Shown here: positions 10,671 to 23,631 of the stretch, in pieces | Numbering within the stretch: the first letter of the stretch is position 1 | Layout of the letters: each line of letters starts with the position of its first letter | Assembly (NCBI RefSeq): GCF_014356525.2 | Contig: NC_052505.1 | Coordinates: 47,604,770 to 47,668,769 of the forward strand | DNA: 64,000 bases | Origin: Nilaparvata lugens | Lineage: Eukaryota; Arthropoda; Insecta; Hemiptera; Delphacidae | Direction: 5' to 3' | The notes under the pieces: model-generated | The model's database searches: none | Told to the model about the DNA's origin: nothing | Seen by the model: the letters and a program-made list of their open reading frames with translations, nothing else | Made by a program: the position numbers and the translations under genes

Positions 10671-13600
10671 CTGTCGATACACGATAAGGTTTCTGGGGGT
10701 AAAATATTAAAAACGTTCAATTTATATCATTGAGAATAATATTATAACAAGGGATGTCAAAGAGCTGCTGTTGATGAGTTTATCAATATAATTTTTTATA
10801 AATTTTCAGAGGTGATTTAATTCTTTAATTTTTTCCATTAGGATCTTCAGCATTTCAAAGGTTGTCAATCCAATTTTATTGGCGGGAGTTTCAAGTTTGA
10901 AATAAATTCTGTGACTCCTTTCCAATGAATTTTATTTTTGCCAAAAGCAATCTGTAGCCTAAAGAACAAAAATATAACTAGTTTGGCTACAGTGAGGCAT
11001 GGACAGATTACAGAAAAGAAAATTGGATCTGATGAAAATATTCCATTATATTCAACCCAATTAAATACCGTATCAATACCAATTTTACTCCCATTTAAAC
11101 ATTATAAGAGAAATGCCAACCCGTCGACTTGAATCTTAGTCCTCACTTCGCTCGGTCAATTAATTGATCTTTACATCATGATAAACATTCTGGGATAACT
11201 TGAATCACTTTTTTTTGTAAGGCGATAGAAAATAAAAACAAACAAGTGACATCCAAGTGCGGATCCAGGAAGAGGATCCGATCGACTCCGACACCCCACT
11301 TTCCAAGTGGTGTTCGAAAAAACTCCAGTTACTATAGTCTAGTCGATATAGAGATGAAGAAGAGGGTGTGCTTGCATTTTATATTATGTTTTTTTTTTCA
11401 ATACAGTATATTGTTTGGAATCATAAGAGAAGTCCAGAACAAAATTTTCATGCTAAATAATTTTCTTGTGCTAGATACAGGTGGCCCAAGAACCTCGTAT
11501 TCTCGGTTCATTTTCAAGTTTTCATTCATTTATTTTCCCCAAATAATGTAATCGGACAGAAAAATTTGATTTTGCCTTTTTTTATTTTCATGAATCCTAA
11601 TAAAATCAGATCATTCGGAACTTTTTATCTTCAATGAGTACTGAGTTACAAATTTCAAAAATGAGTAGAATTTTAAGAAAAAAAGTCAATTTTGATGAAT
11701 TTTAGTTTTTGATCATTATCTTTTGATTATTACCATTTAAATGTATAATTCCTCTGGGTTTAATTTTGTGACTACAATTTTGAGACTAGGTAGAGCGCTC
11801 ATGAAGATTTGCAAGTACACCTGATAACAATGCTCCTTGTATTTTGAAAAACAAGTAAGCTTTAGCTCCAATCATCATCACCTCCATCACAGCTCCATTG
11901 TCATCACATTGATATTTCGCACCATGATAATGATTTCATTAGATCATGTGAGAATCACCCGTTAGATGCACTTAGTGGAGAGGCGCGCATGATGATCCTA
12001 ATGAACTAAAAGATCAGAATGATCTAATGTGGCAAAATGGTGTTTCCAAACTCCCTACAAATATTCTAGGGCCGGGGCGTATATAAGGGGGTGCCCAAGG
12101 GGTCCGGGCCTCCGAAATGATGAATATAAAGAAAAATAAGTACGGTACAGTAATCTGATTTTTTTATGAATCATATGCGAATGCATCGCAGCGGCAGACA
12201 AAGATATTTCTTCTTCTTTTAGAACGGATAAGTGTTTACAGATGTGACTGTGTTTATTTGAAATCACTCAACCTCACATCAACCTTGGCCCCCCCCCAAA
12301 AATTTATTCTTCAAACGCCACTGTTCAAGGGACTGTTCCTGGGTACGAAACATAGCCGTATAACACATTTTTAAACAGTCCGAAAGTCCTTATAGTTACT
12401 CACAAAGCCGCCATTTTTTTCACTTACTATATTTTTTCTCAACAATGGCTGAACATATGGAAATGAAACTTCACAAAATCATTCATGTCAACAATACAGA
12501 GCTATAAAAAAAATAATGAAAATTTTTCAAATTCATAATACAAAATGGCGGCAGTTTAAAATTGTCTTTCTAGAATATCCAAAAAACCGTTGATTTTACA
12601 AAAGAGTTACAAGAACATATTTTTCCCTTAAATTTGATTACAATTCGTTTGACACCTTATTTATCAAGATTGAACAAATATTTAGTGAGATATGGCAGCT
12701 TTAGAGGTAGGTGACTACTACCTAATAGTTTGTTGCAGTTCAACCTTAGTCACCTCAATGATGCAACAATCTATCTTCATTTGCATTGCATGTTATTAGT
12801 ACGGTATGTAAGCGATTTAAGGTTATTCAGAAAAATAATATAACATAGAATAACCCTCTAAAGGTCGGTTACCCACGACTAAAGCTGCCATATCTCACTA
12901 AATATTGAACTACATACGACTGAACTTGAAAGTCTTAACTCGATACACAGGTTCAGCTTGGGTGATGGCTGTGCTGGATTTGAGGGTTTCTTTTCTGACT
13001 TCTCGATGGAAGGAAACAAGCTCAAATGAACTTGGTTCATTCCTGGATGATCCAATACTGATGTCTACTCGGCCCTGGCTATAGTGTGGTTCACGTTATA
13101 TTTTATAATGGCAGTGGAGTTATAACCGTTAAAACGTCATCATTTTCAGACTTATAATTCGTGTAGGAGGAATAGTTTCCTAATCAATATAGATGATATA
13201 AGATGAAATGTAACAGGACATCAAGAAAAACATCAGGACATCAGGACAAATGTATATCCATCCATCGTTGGAACGATGGGATCAAATTCGGTTCCATATA
13301 TTGATTTGGAGTCAAGAGACATTTCACGTCATTGCGAGAGTTTCACGGAACTATGTATATGCAAAAATATAATACTATGTCTATATAATATCACCCTGCG
13401 AAAATTCAACTTTCCCTTGCTCAGTTGCGTAGAACCAGTTTACTATTTGTCTTCATTGACTGGGCTAATATGGATGAAATATTGGACAATTAAGATTATG
13501 CATGATTATTGTTAAATCATTTTTCCTGGGGAAATGCCCAATATGAAAAATTTCAAATCCAGTCAAAGTTGTGAAGAATCCTCTCCCCTTTTCATCACTA

Positions 13601-13813
13601 TATATATCTACTACTTAGATAGGATATATACGAGGATAGGATCAATCAGACTATAGAATTAATCATAATCAATCAGCTGACAAGTGGATTACACATATGT
13701 CTGGCCGTGTCTATTTCTATAAGGAAGGGTTTCAATATTTTTTATGATGCGTGCCCATCAGTATCAATATTCTCACATTTGAAAAACAAATCCAATAGGT
13801 AAATAGCAATATA
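10671..13813. other. Intergenic, eroded repeats, no gene
   Basis: Contains a reversed fragment of the TTGACC...CTAG element (11098-11159), a poly-C/poly-A patch at about 12290, and at 13079 a relic of the CTATAGTGAGG MITE (CTATAGTGTGGTTCACGTTA...GGCAGTGGAG). None of the small open frames resembles a protein I recognise. Confidence 0.4.
11098..11159 (-). mobile_element. Reversed left-end fragment of the TTGACC...CTAG element
   Basis: Read on the - strand it begins TTGACCGAGCGAAGTGAGG, continues GATTCAAGTCGACGG and GGCATTTCTCTTA, then reaches one TTTAAATG-like unit before the match fades. This is the same left end as at 17030 and 26203, truncated near the start of the minisatellite. Confidence 0.65.
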
Positions 13814-16668
13814 CCTAGAATACAGGGTAGTGGCCACGAAAAGATGCGCAGTAACAAATCCAAACCAACTGGTCGGTGTGTCGTCATTGGTGCTCTAAAA
13901 GTCTATTCTTCCTATCTTTTCAATGTTGAATTGAACAACTTTGTGAGTTTTTTAATCAAAAAGTACATAACTTTCAAGTCCCATCGACATCTCCTACGAT
14001 TCATACGATATCTATCTTCAATTTTTCTAGAAATATAATACTTTTAGACGGCTGGATCTTTATCAGTTTGTAAGAGCCTGCACATCGATACCCGTTGCTC
14101 TCTTATTGGAAATTAACATGCTTTTCCTGGCTCTTTTGTAATTCAATTACTCAATTACACAACAACAATTTACACAACATTTATCTTTACTTTTCTCGAA
14201 CAACTTTGTAAGTCTTTTTCTGAAATAGTACATAACTTTCAAGTCCCATCGACATCTCTTACGATTTATACAATATTTACCTTTTATTTTTTTTAGAAAT
14301 TAATCACTTTTGAACTCCTAGATCTTCCAGAATGCTCGATAATGTAAGGGCATACCGGTTAGAACTCTCATTTCATGATAGAGAAGTCTAATTTGATACT
14401 TCGAGAAGGGATACTCATAGAAGTAATGAATAGATTTAATTTGGCAACATTTGAAAAAATGAATGGTTTCAAAGGTTTTCTATTGGAGTTTTAATATCCC
14501 AACAAATATAGAGTTGAAAAAAGGTACTGAATATAGCCTATTTTTCCTAGTAATTCTTTGAATCACGCCTGATTCTCAGGCAGTTTATATCAGAGTACGG
14601 CGGAAATATTATTTCTTGTGGAATTGTAGGATATTCTGGACGGGTGTAGGCAGCTCTGCCGGCTGATTTTTTATCCGAATTACAGGTGTTAAGCGTCCAG
14701 AGGCTCTTGCGAATCCACAAGATTGGCAAGAGCCAATCAGCCTTGCTGATTATCAAGGTAATATTCCTTTTTTTAAAAGAACAAATATCTGATTTTATCA
14801 AAATGAATATGACTGAATCATTAATCTTATATATATGATGTCTTCAGTCATATTGAAGAAAAATTATTGTAGAATCTTGAGGCCTACATTTTTTCAATCA
14901 CTGTTTTATCATCATAATAATTAGACTTGGCTTGAATACTTAAATAGTTGTATTGAGCTTTCTCGTTATTTATTACTTTTTACACATTCGAGCTGTTTCC
15001 TTTGTTCATTGTGATATTCTTCTGCAAAATCAACCAGTATCTATCCTTTCAAAACTGATTCTAATACTAATCTCAATGCAGAATACATATTAAGGAAAAG
15101 CTAATATTAATTTGATAAAAGTGAAATCAAGAGCGGTTGCAGAGAATAAAGGTTGTTAGTGCAGGGTATTCCATCAGTGATTTGGAAGGAGAATGTGGAT
15201 GATCAATGGCTGAAGATGGTAAGCGCACCACTTTCCTTCCTTATGATAGTATATTATTATATTATGATATTTGATGATTTTTTTATAAACAATCAATTGG
15301 ATTGATCAACAATTGAATTTCAATTGAATTTTCAATAAAGAACTTTGGATTCAAAATTATTTCTACTCAGTGTTAAAGGCACAATCTAGGAACATATTTT
15401 TTAACACATATACATCACTCACACTTCATGTGGTAGAAAGCCCCAATAAGGAACAAGAGAGAGTATAAAGTGATAGTATAACACTCATATTATAAATGCA
15501 TTATAAACTGAATAAATTGCAATTTGAAAAAATATTTTGAAATATGCCCAACTATTATCTCTCCGGTTATAGAAAAATAATGTGGAGATTGAGAAGAATT
15601 GGAATTCACCACACATTATCCTATTTCAAGTGTATGAGAGTTTAATTTCAAGAATAGAAATGCCCTCAGAGTTGGTTGAAGATATTGTCATCCTTTCGTA
15701 GTCTTTCAAACAGGCATTCAACCGATCACTTGTCTTATAGAATTATCAAAGTTTATTAGAAGGAATAATATATTGTAGTATTCTTATAGTATGAATTCCT
15801 ATTCATACGTATGCTTTTCAACGTATCATTCATTTTCATTTAATACATTATTATTGGATCATGAAGAGTTGGTTTTCCCTTTCAAAAATAAATAAAGAAT
15901 GAGAATTTTACAATAAGAGAACAAATTATCAACTAAAAACTCCTCTTACAAATAATAAATGAGAAATATGTGTTTCACAATACGAGAGCAAGTATTCAAT
16001 ACAATTCTCAATTTTTGAGAATTCCCCACGTGGTATTCATGCTTTAATATATTATATTCGCCTTTATATTTTGCTGTAGTTTCCAATTGGAGAGATACAA
16101 CCAGAAATCTATTTCCTGATCAAGTATGTGAGAGCTATAATTTTCCTGAAAAAAGATCCTCCTAAGGGATTAGGCAAGATGTTCTATTGATTCTACATAT
16201 AATATACAGTACACAGACAAGATAAAGGATCATGAGAGAAGTAATATTATAGTACAATCAAATGTTTTCACGTTTTTAATTCCTTATTCAATGATCGATT
16301 TATCAAATTATTTAACTTGAGTAATTGAATTACAAAAGAGCCAGGAAAAGCATGTTAATTTTCAATAAGAGAGCAACAGGTACTCGATGTGCAGGCTCTT
16401 ACAAAATCTATCATTCTGAAAGATCCAGCCGTCCAAAAGTATTAAATTTCTAGAAAAATTGAAGATAAATATTGTATGAATCGTAGGAGATGTCGATGGG
16501 ACTTAAAAGCTATCTACTTTTTGAGAAAAAGACTCACAAAGCTGCACAATTTAACATTGAAAAGATAGGAAGAATGGACTTTTAGAGCACCAATAACGTC
16601 ATACCGATCATCTGACTCTGATCATTAAAAGATCGAGATGCGCGTGGCCAGTACCTTTTTATTCTAGG
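13814..16668. mobile_element. 2.9-kb non-autonomous TIR element with about 320-bp arms
   Basis: The ends are CCTAGAATACAGGGTAGTGGCCACG (13814) and its imperfect complement ending at 16668, bordered by TA on both sides. The arms continue for about 320 bp: GAGCCTGCACATCGATACC, GAGCCAGGAAAAGCATGTTAA and CCCATCGACATCTCCTACGA all appear in both orientations. The 2.1-kb interior has no ORF of note. A TA border and long arms fit a mariner-like non-autonomous derivative, by inference only. The left arm carries an extra copy of one segment (see 14196). Confidence 0.7.
14196..14330. repeat. Second copy of a ~130-bp segment in the left arm of the 13814 element
   Basis: AACAACTTTGT...GTACATAACTTTCAAGTCCCATCGACATCTC...GAATCTT-like sequence at about 13935-14062 recurs here with scattered differences, so the segment was duplicated in tandem before diverging. 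Confidence 0.6.
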
Positions 16669-16999
16669 TACCTTGGTAAATAGGTTGAAAATATGATTAT
16701 GAAAAATGATTAAATGAACTGAATAATGCTGAAGAAATTAAGATATTCTTGATTGAAAAAAATTAATTTTAAAATATTCGAGAAATATTATTATCAGATG
16801 GAAAGATTATCACGAAAATGGAAAAATCATCACATGAGATACAAATTCAAACGTGAAATGAGTTTATTAACATAAGTGAGTTTTTGATCTTGGAGAAAAA
16901 AATAACAGTTTTTAAGAGTAAATTATGATTCAAATGTGAATTGTGATTCAACTGAATGAATCAACTAGAACAGGTGACATCAGATACATGAGAAAACTG

Positions 17000-17029
17000 C
17001 GTGAGGCCTACTGTTCACAGAACTACTAG
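17000..17029 (+). mobile_element. Right terminus of a TTGACC...CTAG element, abutting the next copy
   Basis: CGTGAGGCCTACTGTTCACA followed by GAACTACTAG matches the right ends at 24085 and 32060. It is followed directly, with no spacer, by the left end TTGACCGAGCG of the copy starting at 17030. The left end of this upstream copy was not found. Confidence 0.6.
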
Positions 17030-17399
17030 TTGACCGAGCGAAGTGAGGTCTAAGATTCAAGTCGACGGTTTGGCATTTCTCTTAATGTTGAAATGTTTCT
17101 ATGTTCATATGTTGCGCATTTAAGGCGAAACGCAGAGATAGATTTTCATGAAATTTAACAGGTATGTTCCTTTTTAAATTGCGCGTCGACGTAAATACAA
17201 GGTTTTTGGAAATTTTGCATTTCAATGATAATAATTTTGAAAGGAAAAAGAAGCCTCCTTCATCGCCAATATTACCGTAAAACCTAGACTATTATTCATC
17301 ATAAATCAGCTGTCTAGTGGACTATAATACTACCATAGCCACCTCTAATACAAGGCCCCGGCCTACGATATTGCAACGTCGCAGCGTAGGCCTAGAATC

Positions 17400-17571
17400 T
17401 AAAGGTGCGTACAGACGAACGCGCCGCAACATGAGCAATTCACTTTAAATCAGCTGACTATATCTGTATTTTTACAGAAACGGTAAGATACAGATATAAA
17501 AAGCTTGGCATCAGCTGATTAAAAGTGAATTGCTCATGTTCGCGGCGTGTAAATCTGTATACGCACCTTTA
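17400..17571. repeat. 172-bp near-palindromic MITE, TAAAGGTGCGTACAGA termini
   Basis: AAAGGTGCGTACAGACGAAC at the left is mirrored by TCTGTATACGCACCTTTA at the right, and inner blocks (TGAGCAATTCACTTT, ATCAGCTGA) are mirrored too, so nearly the whole element can fold. A 1.09-kb relative with the same termini lies at 35389-36478. Confidence 0.75.
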
Positions 17572-17602
17572 TACATGATTAGTGAAAAAGATCAGCTGGT
17601 AT

Positions 17603-18426
17603 TTTTACTTTCCTTGCCCTATTACCATAGGTAAGGAAAGTATTGCTTTCCAAAAAATTAAGGTACCCTAATTTAAAGTTTTTTATACGTTTCAAGGTCC
17701 ACTGAGTCCAAAAACATGGTTTTTGGGTGTTGGTCTGTATGTGTGTATGTCTGTGAACACGATAACTCCATTCCTAATTAACCGATTGACTTGAAATTTC
17801 AAACTTAAGGTCCTTATACCATGAGGATCCGACAATAAGAAATTCAATAAAATTCAATTCAAGATGGCGGAAAAAATGGCGGATGATTACTAAAAAACCA
17901 TGTTTTCCACTGTTTTCTCGAAAACGGCTCTAACGATTTTCTTCAAATTCATACCATGGATAGCTATATTTATAAGCCTTATCAACTGACATGAGTCTCA
18001 TTTCTGTGAAAATTACAGGAGCTCCGTGATATTCTTGAGAAAAATGGCGGATAATCCAAAAAACAATGTTTTTCACGGTTTTCTCGAAAACGGCTCTAAC
18101 GAGTTTCTTCAAATTTATACCATGGATAGCTTATTCATAAGCCCTATCGACTGACATGAGTCTCATTTCTGGGAAAATTTCAGGAGCTCCGTAATATTCT
18201 TGAGAAAAATGGCGGATAATTACTAAAAAACCATGTTTTTCACGATTTTCCCAAAAATGACTGGACCGTTTTTTTTCAAATTCATACCCTCTATAGTTAT
18301 CTATCAGCTCTATTAACTGGCATGAGTCTCCTTTCTGGGAAACTTATGGGGGGTCCACCCCATCCTTGAGAAATGGACTTTGTAACTTCCTTCTCGTGCA
18401 TGAGGTAGGTAGGTAGAGCAGTTCAT
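17603..18426 (+). mobile_element. ACTTTCCTTGCC element, copy 1 (right end missing)
   Basis: Begins TTACTTTCCTTGCCCTATTACC, then GGTAAGGAAAGTATTGCTTTCC (a short hairpin at the end), a very short GTGTGTATGT tract, CACGATAACTCCATTCC, and repeated AAATGGCGGAT-type blocks three times over. It stops against the oppositely oriented copy 2. Confidence 0.6.
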
Positions 18427-19236
18427 AAAAATCTGGTGTGTCGCACTCACACAACTTTACTTGCCTTTATGAAAATTGATCACCTGACGCTAGTGTAAAC
18501 GCGCATCTCAAGTCAAAGATCTGAGCCAGCTGGTGACAGTTCAATAACGCTGGATACACACGAGATCTGCTATCCCTTCATAGTAAATGATTATTTTAAT
18601 AGAATCAACAGTTGCCAAAAGTTTGCAATTGAATAATTACATTTTCTCAAATTTCAAGCTTATTTTCAATTTCAGGTGAAAGTGTTACTGGACATTAATT
18701 GAAGAGATTTCCATGCTCACTTTTTTCCACTCGAAATTTTTCGTTTCAATTATATCTGAGACCTGATAATTGGAAATCTAAAATCGAACTTTGGATAGAT
18801 GGGGCGGAGCTCCTGAAATTTTTACAGATATAGGACTTGAGACAGTTGATATAGCTTATCAATGACTATTTTAGGTATAAATTTGATCAAAATCGTTGGA
18901 GCCATTTTAGAGAAAATCGCGAAAAACCCTGTTTTTGACAACATTTCCGCCATTTTAGCCGCCATCTTGAATCGCATTTGATTGAAATTGTTCGTGTCGG
19001 ATCCTTATAGTGTAAGGACCTTAAGTTCCAAATTTCAAGTCATTCTGTTAATTGGGAGATGAGATATCGTGTACACAGACGCACATATACTCATACACAC
19101 ACACACATACTGACCCAGAAACCAATATTTGGACTCAGGGGACCTTAAAACGTATAGAAATTTAGAAATTGGGGTACCTTAATTTTTTTTTGGAAAGCAA
19201 TCCTTACCTATGGTAATCGGGCAAGGAAAGTAAAAA
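18427..19236 (-). mobile_element. ACTTTCCTTGCC element, copy 2
   Basis: Read on the - strand it starts TTACTTTCCTTGCCCGATTACC at 19236, contains a short CA/GT tract (ACACACACACAT), and ends CACCAGATTTTT at 18427. The terminal block GTTGTGTGAGTGCGACACACC matches other copies. No ORF. Confidence 0.65.
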
Positions 19237-19553
19237 GAACTCATATTTCATCTATAGAACAGCTATTTTGACGACTTTTAAAAAATATCATCGAATTTCA
19301 CAATTAGAGTTAGCTATGATACTACCCATTCAAAAACATCGAACATCTTGAAAATGTATCTTTCCATCAATGATATAGCCCAGTCAACAAAGTGTTATAG
19401 AGGGAAAAGTTTGCAAGACAATTTTTGACCCCGCAGCTCTTTTTAGGGTAGTGATGAGGTAAACATATCAAAAGTCCCCACCCCTCCCCCTGTGCTAAGG
19501 GGGTGTGGGTGGTTCAAAGGTACCATTTTTTAGTTTCTCGCATATAAATAAAT

Positions 19554-20640
19554 AAAAATCTGGTGTGGTACACTTACACAACTTTCCTTGCTCATTGAAC
19601 TATAAGCCTCATTCTTAAACGAGAATGATTTAGGGGAATAACATAATGACGATTGGAGGCAACATATTTGAAACTACGATCAGACTTCTGTATATATGTG
19701 TATAATAATTTTCAGAGTACTTTTTCCTTTGCGTAAATTGTGAGATTCGATATTCTTTAAAAGTCTTCAAAACAGCTTTTATACAGATGAAATATCTCGA
19801 CTATGTGTTCTTTTTATGTACTGCTCTACCTACCTACCTACCTCATGCACGAGAAGGAGGCTACAAAGTACATTTCTCAAGGATGGGATGGACCCCCCAT
19901 CAGTTTCCCAGTAAGGAAACTCATTCCAGTTTATAAAGCCGATAAATAACTATACAGGGTATGAATTTGAAAAAAATCGGTCGTCATTTTTGAGAAAATC
20001 GTGAAAACATGGTTTTTTAGTGATTATCCGCCATTTTTCTCAATAATATTACGGAGCTCCTGAAATTTTCCCAGAAATGAGACTCATGTCAGTTGATAGG
20101 ACTTATAAATAGCTATCCATGGTATAAATTCGAAGATAATCGTTAGAGCCGTTTTCGAGAAAACCGTGAAAAACATGGTTTTTTAGTGATTATCCGCCAT
20201 TTTTCTCAATATTACGGAGCTCCTGGAATTTTCCCAGAAATGAGACCCATGTCAGTTGATAAGGCTTATAAATATAGCTATCCATGGTATGAATTTGAAG
20301 AAAATCGTTAGAGCCGTTTTCGAGAAAACAGTGGAAAACATGGTTTTTCAGTAATTATCCGCCATTTTTTCCGCCATCTTGAATTGAATTTTATTGAATT
20401 TCTTATTGTCGGATCCTCATGGTATAAGGACCTTAAGTTTAAAATTTCAAGTCAATCGGTTAATTAGGAATGGAGTTATCGTGTTCACAGACATACACAC
20501 ATACAGACCAACACCCAAAAACCATGTTTTTGGACTCAGTGGACCTTGAAACGTATAGAAAACTTTAAATTAGGGTACCTTAATTTTTTTGGAAAGCAAT
20601 ACTTTCCTTACCTATGGTAATAGGGCAAGGAAAGTAAAAA
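19554..20640 (-). mobile_element. ACTTTCCTTGCC element, copy 3
   Basis: On the - strand it begins ACTTTCCTTGCCCTATTACC at 20640 and ends GTACCACACCAGATTTTT at 19554. It carries the long 3' part (TGAACTATAAGCC region) also present in copy 4. The sequence on both sides belongs to the TAGCCCAG-ended element, showing that this is a secondary insertion. Confidence 0.7.
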
Positions 20641-21320
20641 TTATACACTTTACAGACATTACTATTCTATAAGAAATTAAAGCTTACCTAATTTCCTGCA
20701 ATATTGATCTTACAACTTTCTCTATATCTCTTTCACTTTTCGAGATATCCGCTCTAAAAGATGTGACATCTTTGAAAAAAAATTTTCCTCCAATTTTTGC
20801 TATTTTTGCACTTATTACTTTTTGAATATCGATGGGAAAAATCCATGCTGATCATGAGCTTATAGAGCATCAAATTCTCTTCAATTTGATGTATGACTTC
20901 ACTAGTTTACGCACATCACGACGACTGTTGCAGTAGCTTTAATGTTGAGTGTGAGATCTTCAGTTATGCAAAAATAGACCAATTGACAAAGGAATTTGGA
21001 GAGAATGTTTAGACCACAATTTTTGACTTTGCAGCTTTGTTGGGACCAGTTAGGAGGTGAACATATCAAAAGTCCTCATCCCTACCACTTGTGCTAAAGG
21101 GATGAGGGTGGTTTAAAAGTTGCATTTTTCATTGTTTTGCTTACACGCTCATATCTTGAGAAAAATGCGGTCAACCGACATGACTAACCATTCAGAAGTT
21201 AAGCTTGATAAATTCTCTACAATATTTGTCCTGTGGTGATTTGTGATATCTTCAACAGTTTTCGAGATATACGTTCTTAAAAGTGTAAAATTGTTAAAAT
21301 AACAGCTTTTAATCCTATAT

Positions 21321-22493
21321 TTTTACTTTCCTTGCCCTACTACCATAGGTAAGGAAAGTATTGCTTTCCAAAAAAAATTAAGGTACCCCAATTTCAAGTT
21401 TTCTATACGTTTCAAGGTCCCCTGAGTCCAAAAACATGATTTTTGGGTATTGGTCTGTGTGTGTGTATGTGTGTGTGTATGTGTGTGTGTGTGTGTGTAT
21501 GTCTGTGAACACGATAACTCCATTCCTAATTAACCGATTGACTTGAAATTTCAAACTTAAGGTCCTTATACCCTGAGGACCCGACAATAAGAAATTCAAT
21601 AAAATGCAATTCAAGATGGCGGAAAAATGGCGGATAATTACTAAAAAACCATGTTTTTCACGTTTTTCTCGAAAATGGCTCTAACAATTTTCTTCAAATT
21701 TATACCATGGATAGCTATTTATAAGCCCTATCAACTGGCATGAGTCTTATTTCAGGGAAAATTTCAGGAGCTCCGTAATATTCTTGAGAAAAATGGCGGA
21801 TAATGACTAAAAAGCCATGTTTTTCACGTTTTTCTCGAAAACGGCTCCAACGATTTTCTTCAAATTTATACCATGGATAGCTATTTATAAGTCCTATCAA
21901 CTGACATGAGTCTTATTTATGTGAAAATTGCAGGAGCTCCGTAATATTCTTGAGAAAAATGACAGTTACTAAAAAAACATTTTCTTTCACGATTTTCTCA
22001 AAAAGGGCTCTGACGAATTTTTTTAAATTCATACCCTGTATAGTTATTTATTAGCTCTATCAACTGACATGAGTCTTTTTCCTGGGGTACTAATGAGGGG
22101 TCCACCCAATCCTCGAGAAATGGACTTTGTAACCTCCTTCTCGTGCATGAGGTAGGTTGGTACACGGTTTTTACTTTTTCTTCTTCCATATACCGTGGGT
22201 AGGTAGAGCAGTTTAATAAAAAGAACACAGTCATAGTCAAGATATTTCATCTGTAGAACAGCTGTTTTGACGAATTTCAAAAAAAAAAATCATCGAATTT
22301 CACAACTTACATAAAGGAAAAAGTACTCTGAAAACAATTGTATATACACATATACAGTAGTCTGATCGTAGTTGCAAATATGTTGCCGTCAATCGTCATT
22401 ATGTTATTCCCCTAAATTATTCTCGTTTGATAATGAGGCTTATAGTTCAATGAACAAGGAAAGTTGTGTGAGTGTACCACACCAGATTTTTTA
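21321..22493 (+). mobile_element. ACTTTCCTTGCC element, copy 4
   Basis: A full-length-looking copy of 1.17 kb: TTTTACTTTCCTTGCCCTAC at the left, a GT tract of about 55 bp at 21457-21510, then the ATGGCGGA blocks, and GTTGTGTGAGTGTACCACACC near the right end. The open frames on the - strand over the GT tract encode only Thr-His repeats and are artefacts. Confidence 0.7.
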
Positions 22494-23593
22494 TGTTTAA
22501 GGGCCTACAACTCTCCATCGTAAAAATGAACGCTCACCATAGATTTGTAGAGCTTTGTTTTCTCTTCAATTTGATGTATTATTTCACTACTACTTGCAGT
22601 TTTCCTTCTATTGTTAAAGCACATCCAATGTGGGGGGTGAAATTTCCAACTCTGCAACAGGTGTCAACTTAGCAGTACCACACCTTCAATACACGGGCTA
22701 GAGATTCGTATTTTGGCTATGTTCACCTCCCAACTAGTCTTTAAAAAGCTACAAAGTCAAAAATTGTGTACCAAATGTTCCAGACTCAAATTTCATTGTC
22801 AAGTGATCAATGTTACAAAATTAAAATTTCACCCCCCACATTGAATCTGTAGAGCTTTGTTTTCTCTTCAATTTGATGTATTATTTCACTACTTGGTGTT
22901 TTGAATGAAAAAGACTAAGAAATTGTCAAAAAACCACTGATTTATTAATAATTAGAAAGACTGGTTTCGGTTATTACACCATTGTCAATCTCTGATAAAC
23001 TAAAACTAAATACAAGAGCAGCAGAATTTATACTAGTAGGCGAGTACTGCTATTGGTCGAGGGCATGAACGCCTGCCATTGGCCTAACTAGACAGTCTCC
23101 TCCCACTCAACGGTGTGACAAAATGGCGGCTTAAGTAACAGAATCACCATGATAATAAAATTTACTTTCAGTGAAAGTAATAAGTAATATTCAAAAAGTA
23201 ATAAGAGCAAAAATAGCAAAAAGTTGAAGGAAAATGTGTTTTTCAAAAATGTCACATCTTTTAGAGCGGATATCTCGAAGAGTGAAAGAGATATAGAAGA
23301 AGTTGTTCGATCAATATTGTAGGAAATTATGTAAGCCTTAATTTCTTATAGAATAGTCATGTCTGTAAAATGCATAATTTTTTATTTATATGCGAGAAAC
23401 CAAAAAAATGGTACCTTTGAACCAGGGTAGGAGTGGGGACTTTTGATATGTTTACCTCCTCACTACCCTAAACAGAACTGCGGGGTCAAAAATTGTCTTC
23501 CAAACATTTCCCTTTATACCCTTTTTTGAGCATTCATTGCCTGGACTATTAGTAGACAGTTGTTTACTAACTTTGTCTTTCCATAAGCTGAGG

Positions 23594-23631
23594 CCAAAGA
23601 CCTTGAAGATGCATCTCTTTAAGGTCTTTGG
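23594..23631. repeat. Short hairpin, CCAAAGACCTT arms
   Basis: CCAAAGACCTT at 23594-23604 and AAGGTCTTTGG at 23621-23631, with GAGGCC repeated in direct orientation outside. No assigned function. Confidence 0.5.

Larger units (their letters stand above)
19376..23548. mobile_element. TAGCCCAG-ended element interrupted by two ACTTTCCTTGCC elements
   Basis: It starts TAGCCCAGTC at 19376 and ends GCCTGGACTA at 23548, with inverted arms carrying ATCAAAAGTCCCCACCCCT and GTTTACCTCCTCACTACCCT. Compared with the uninterrupted relative at 40409-41962, it is split by insertions at 19554-20640 and 21321-22493 and by a third piece at about 22905-23150. Without those it would be about 1.7 kb, close to its relative. 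Confidence 0.6.
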
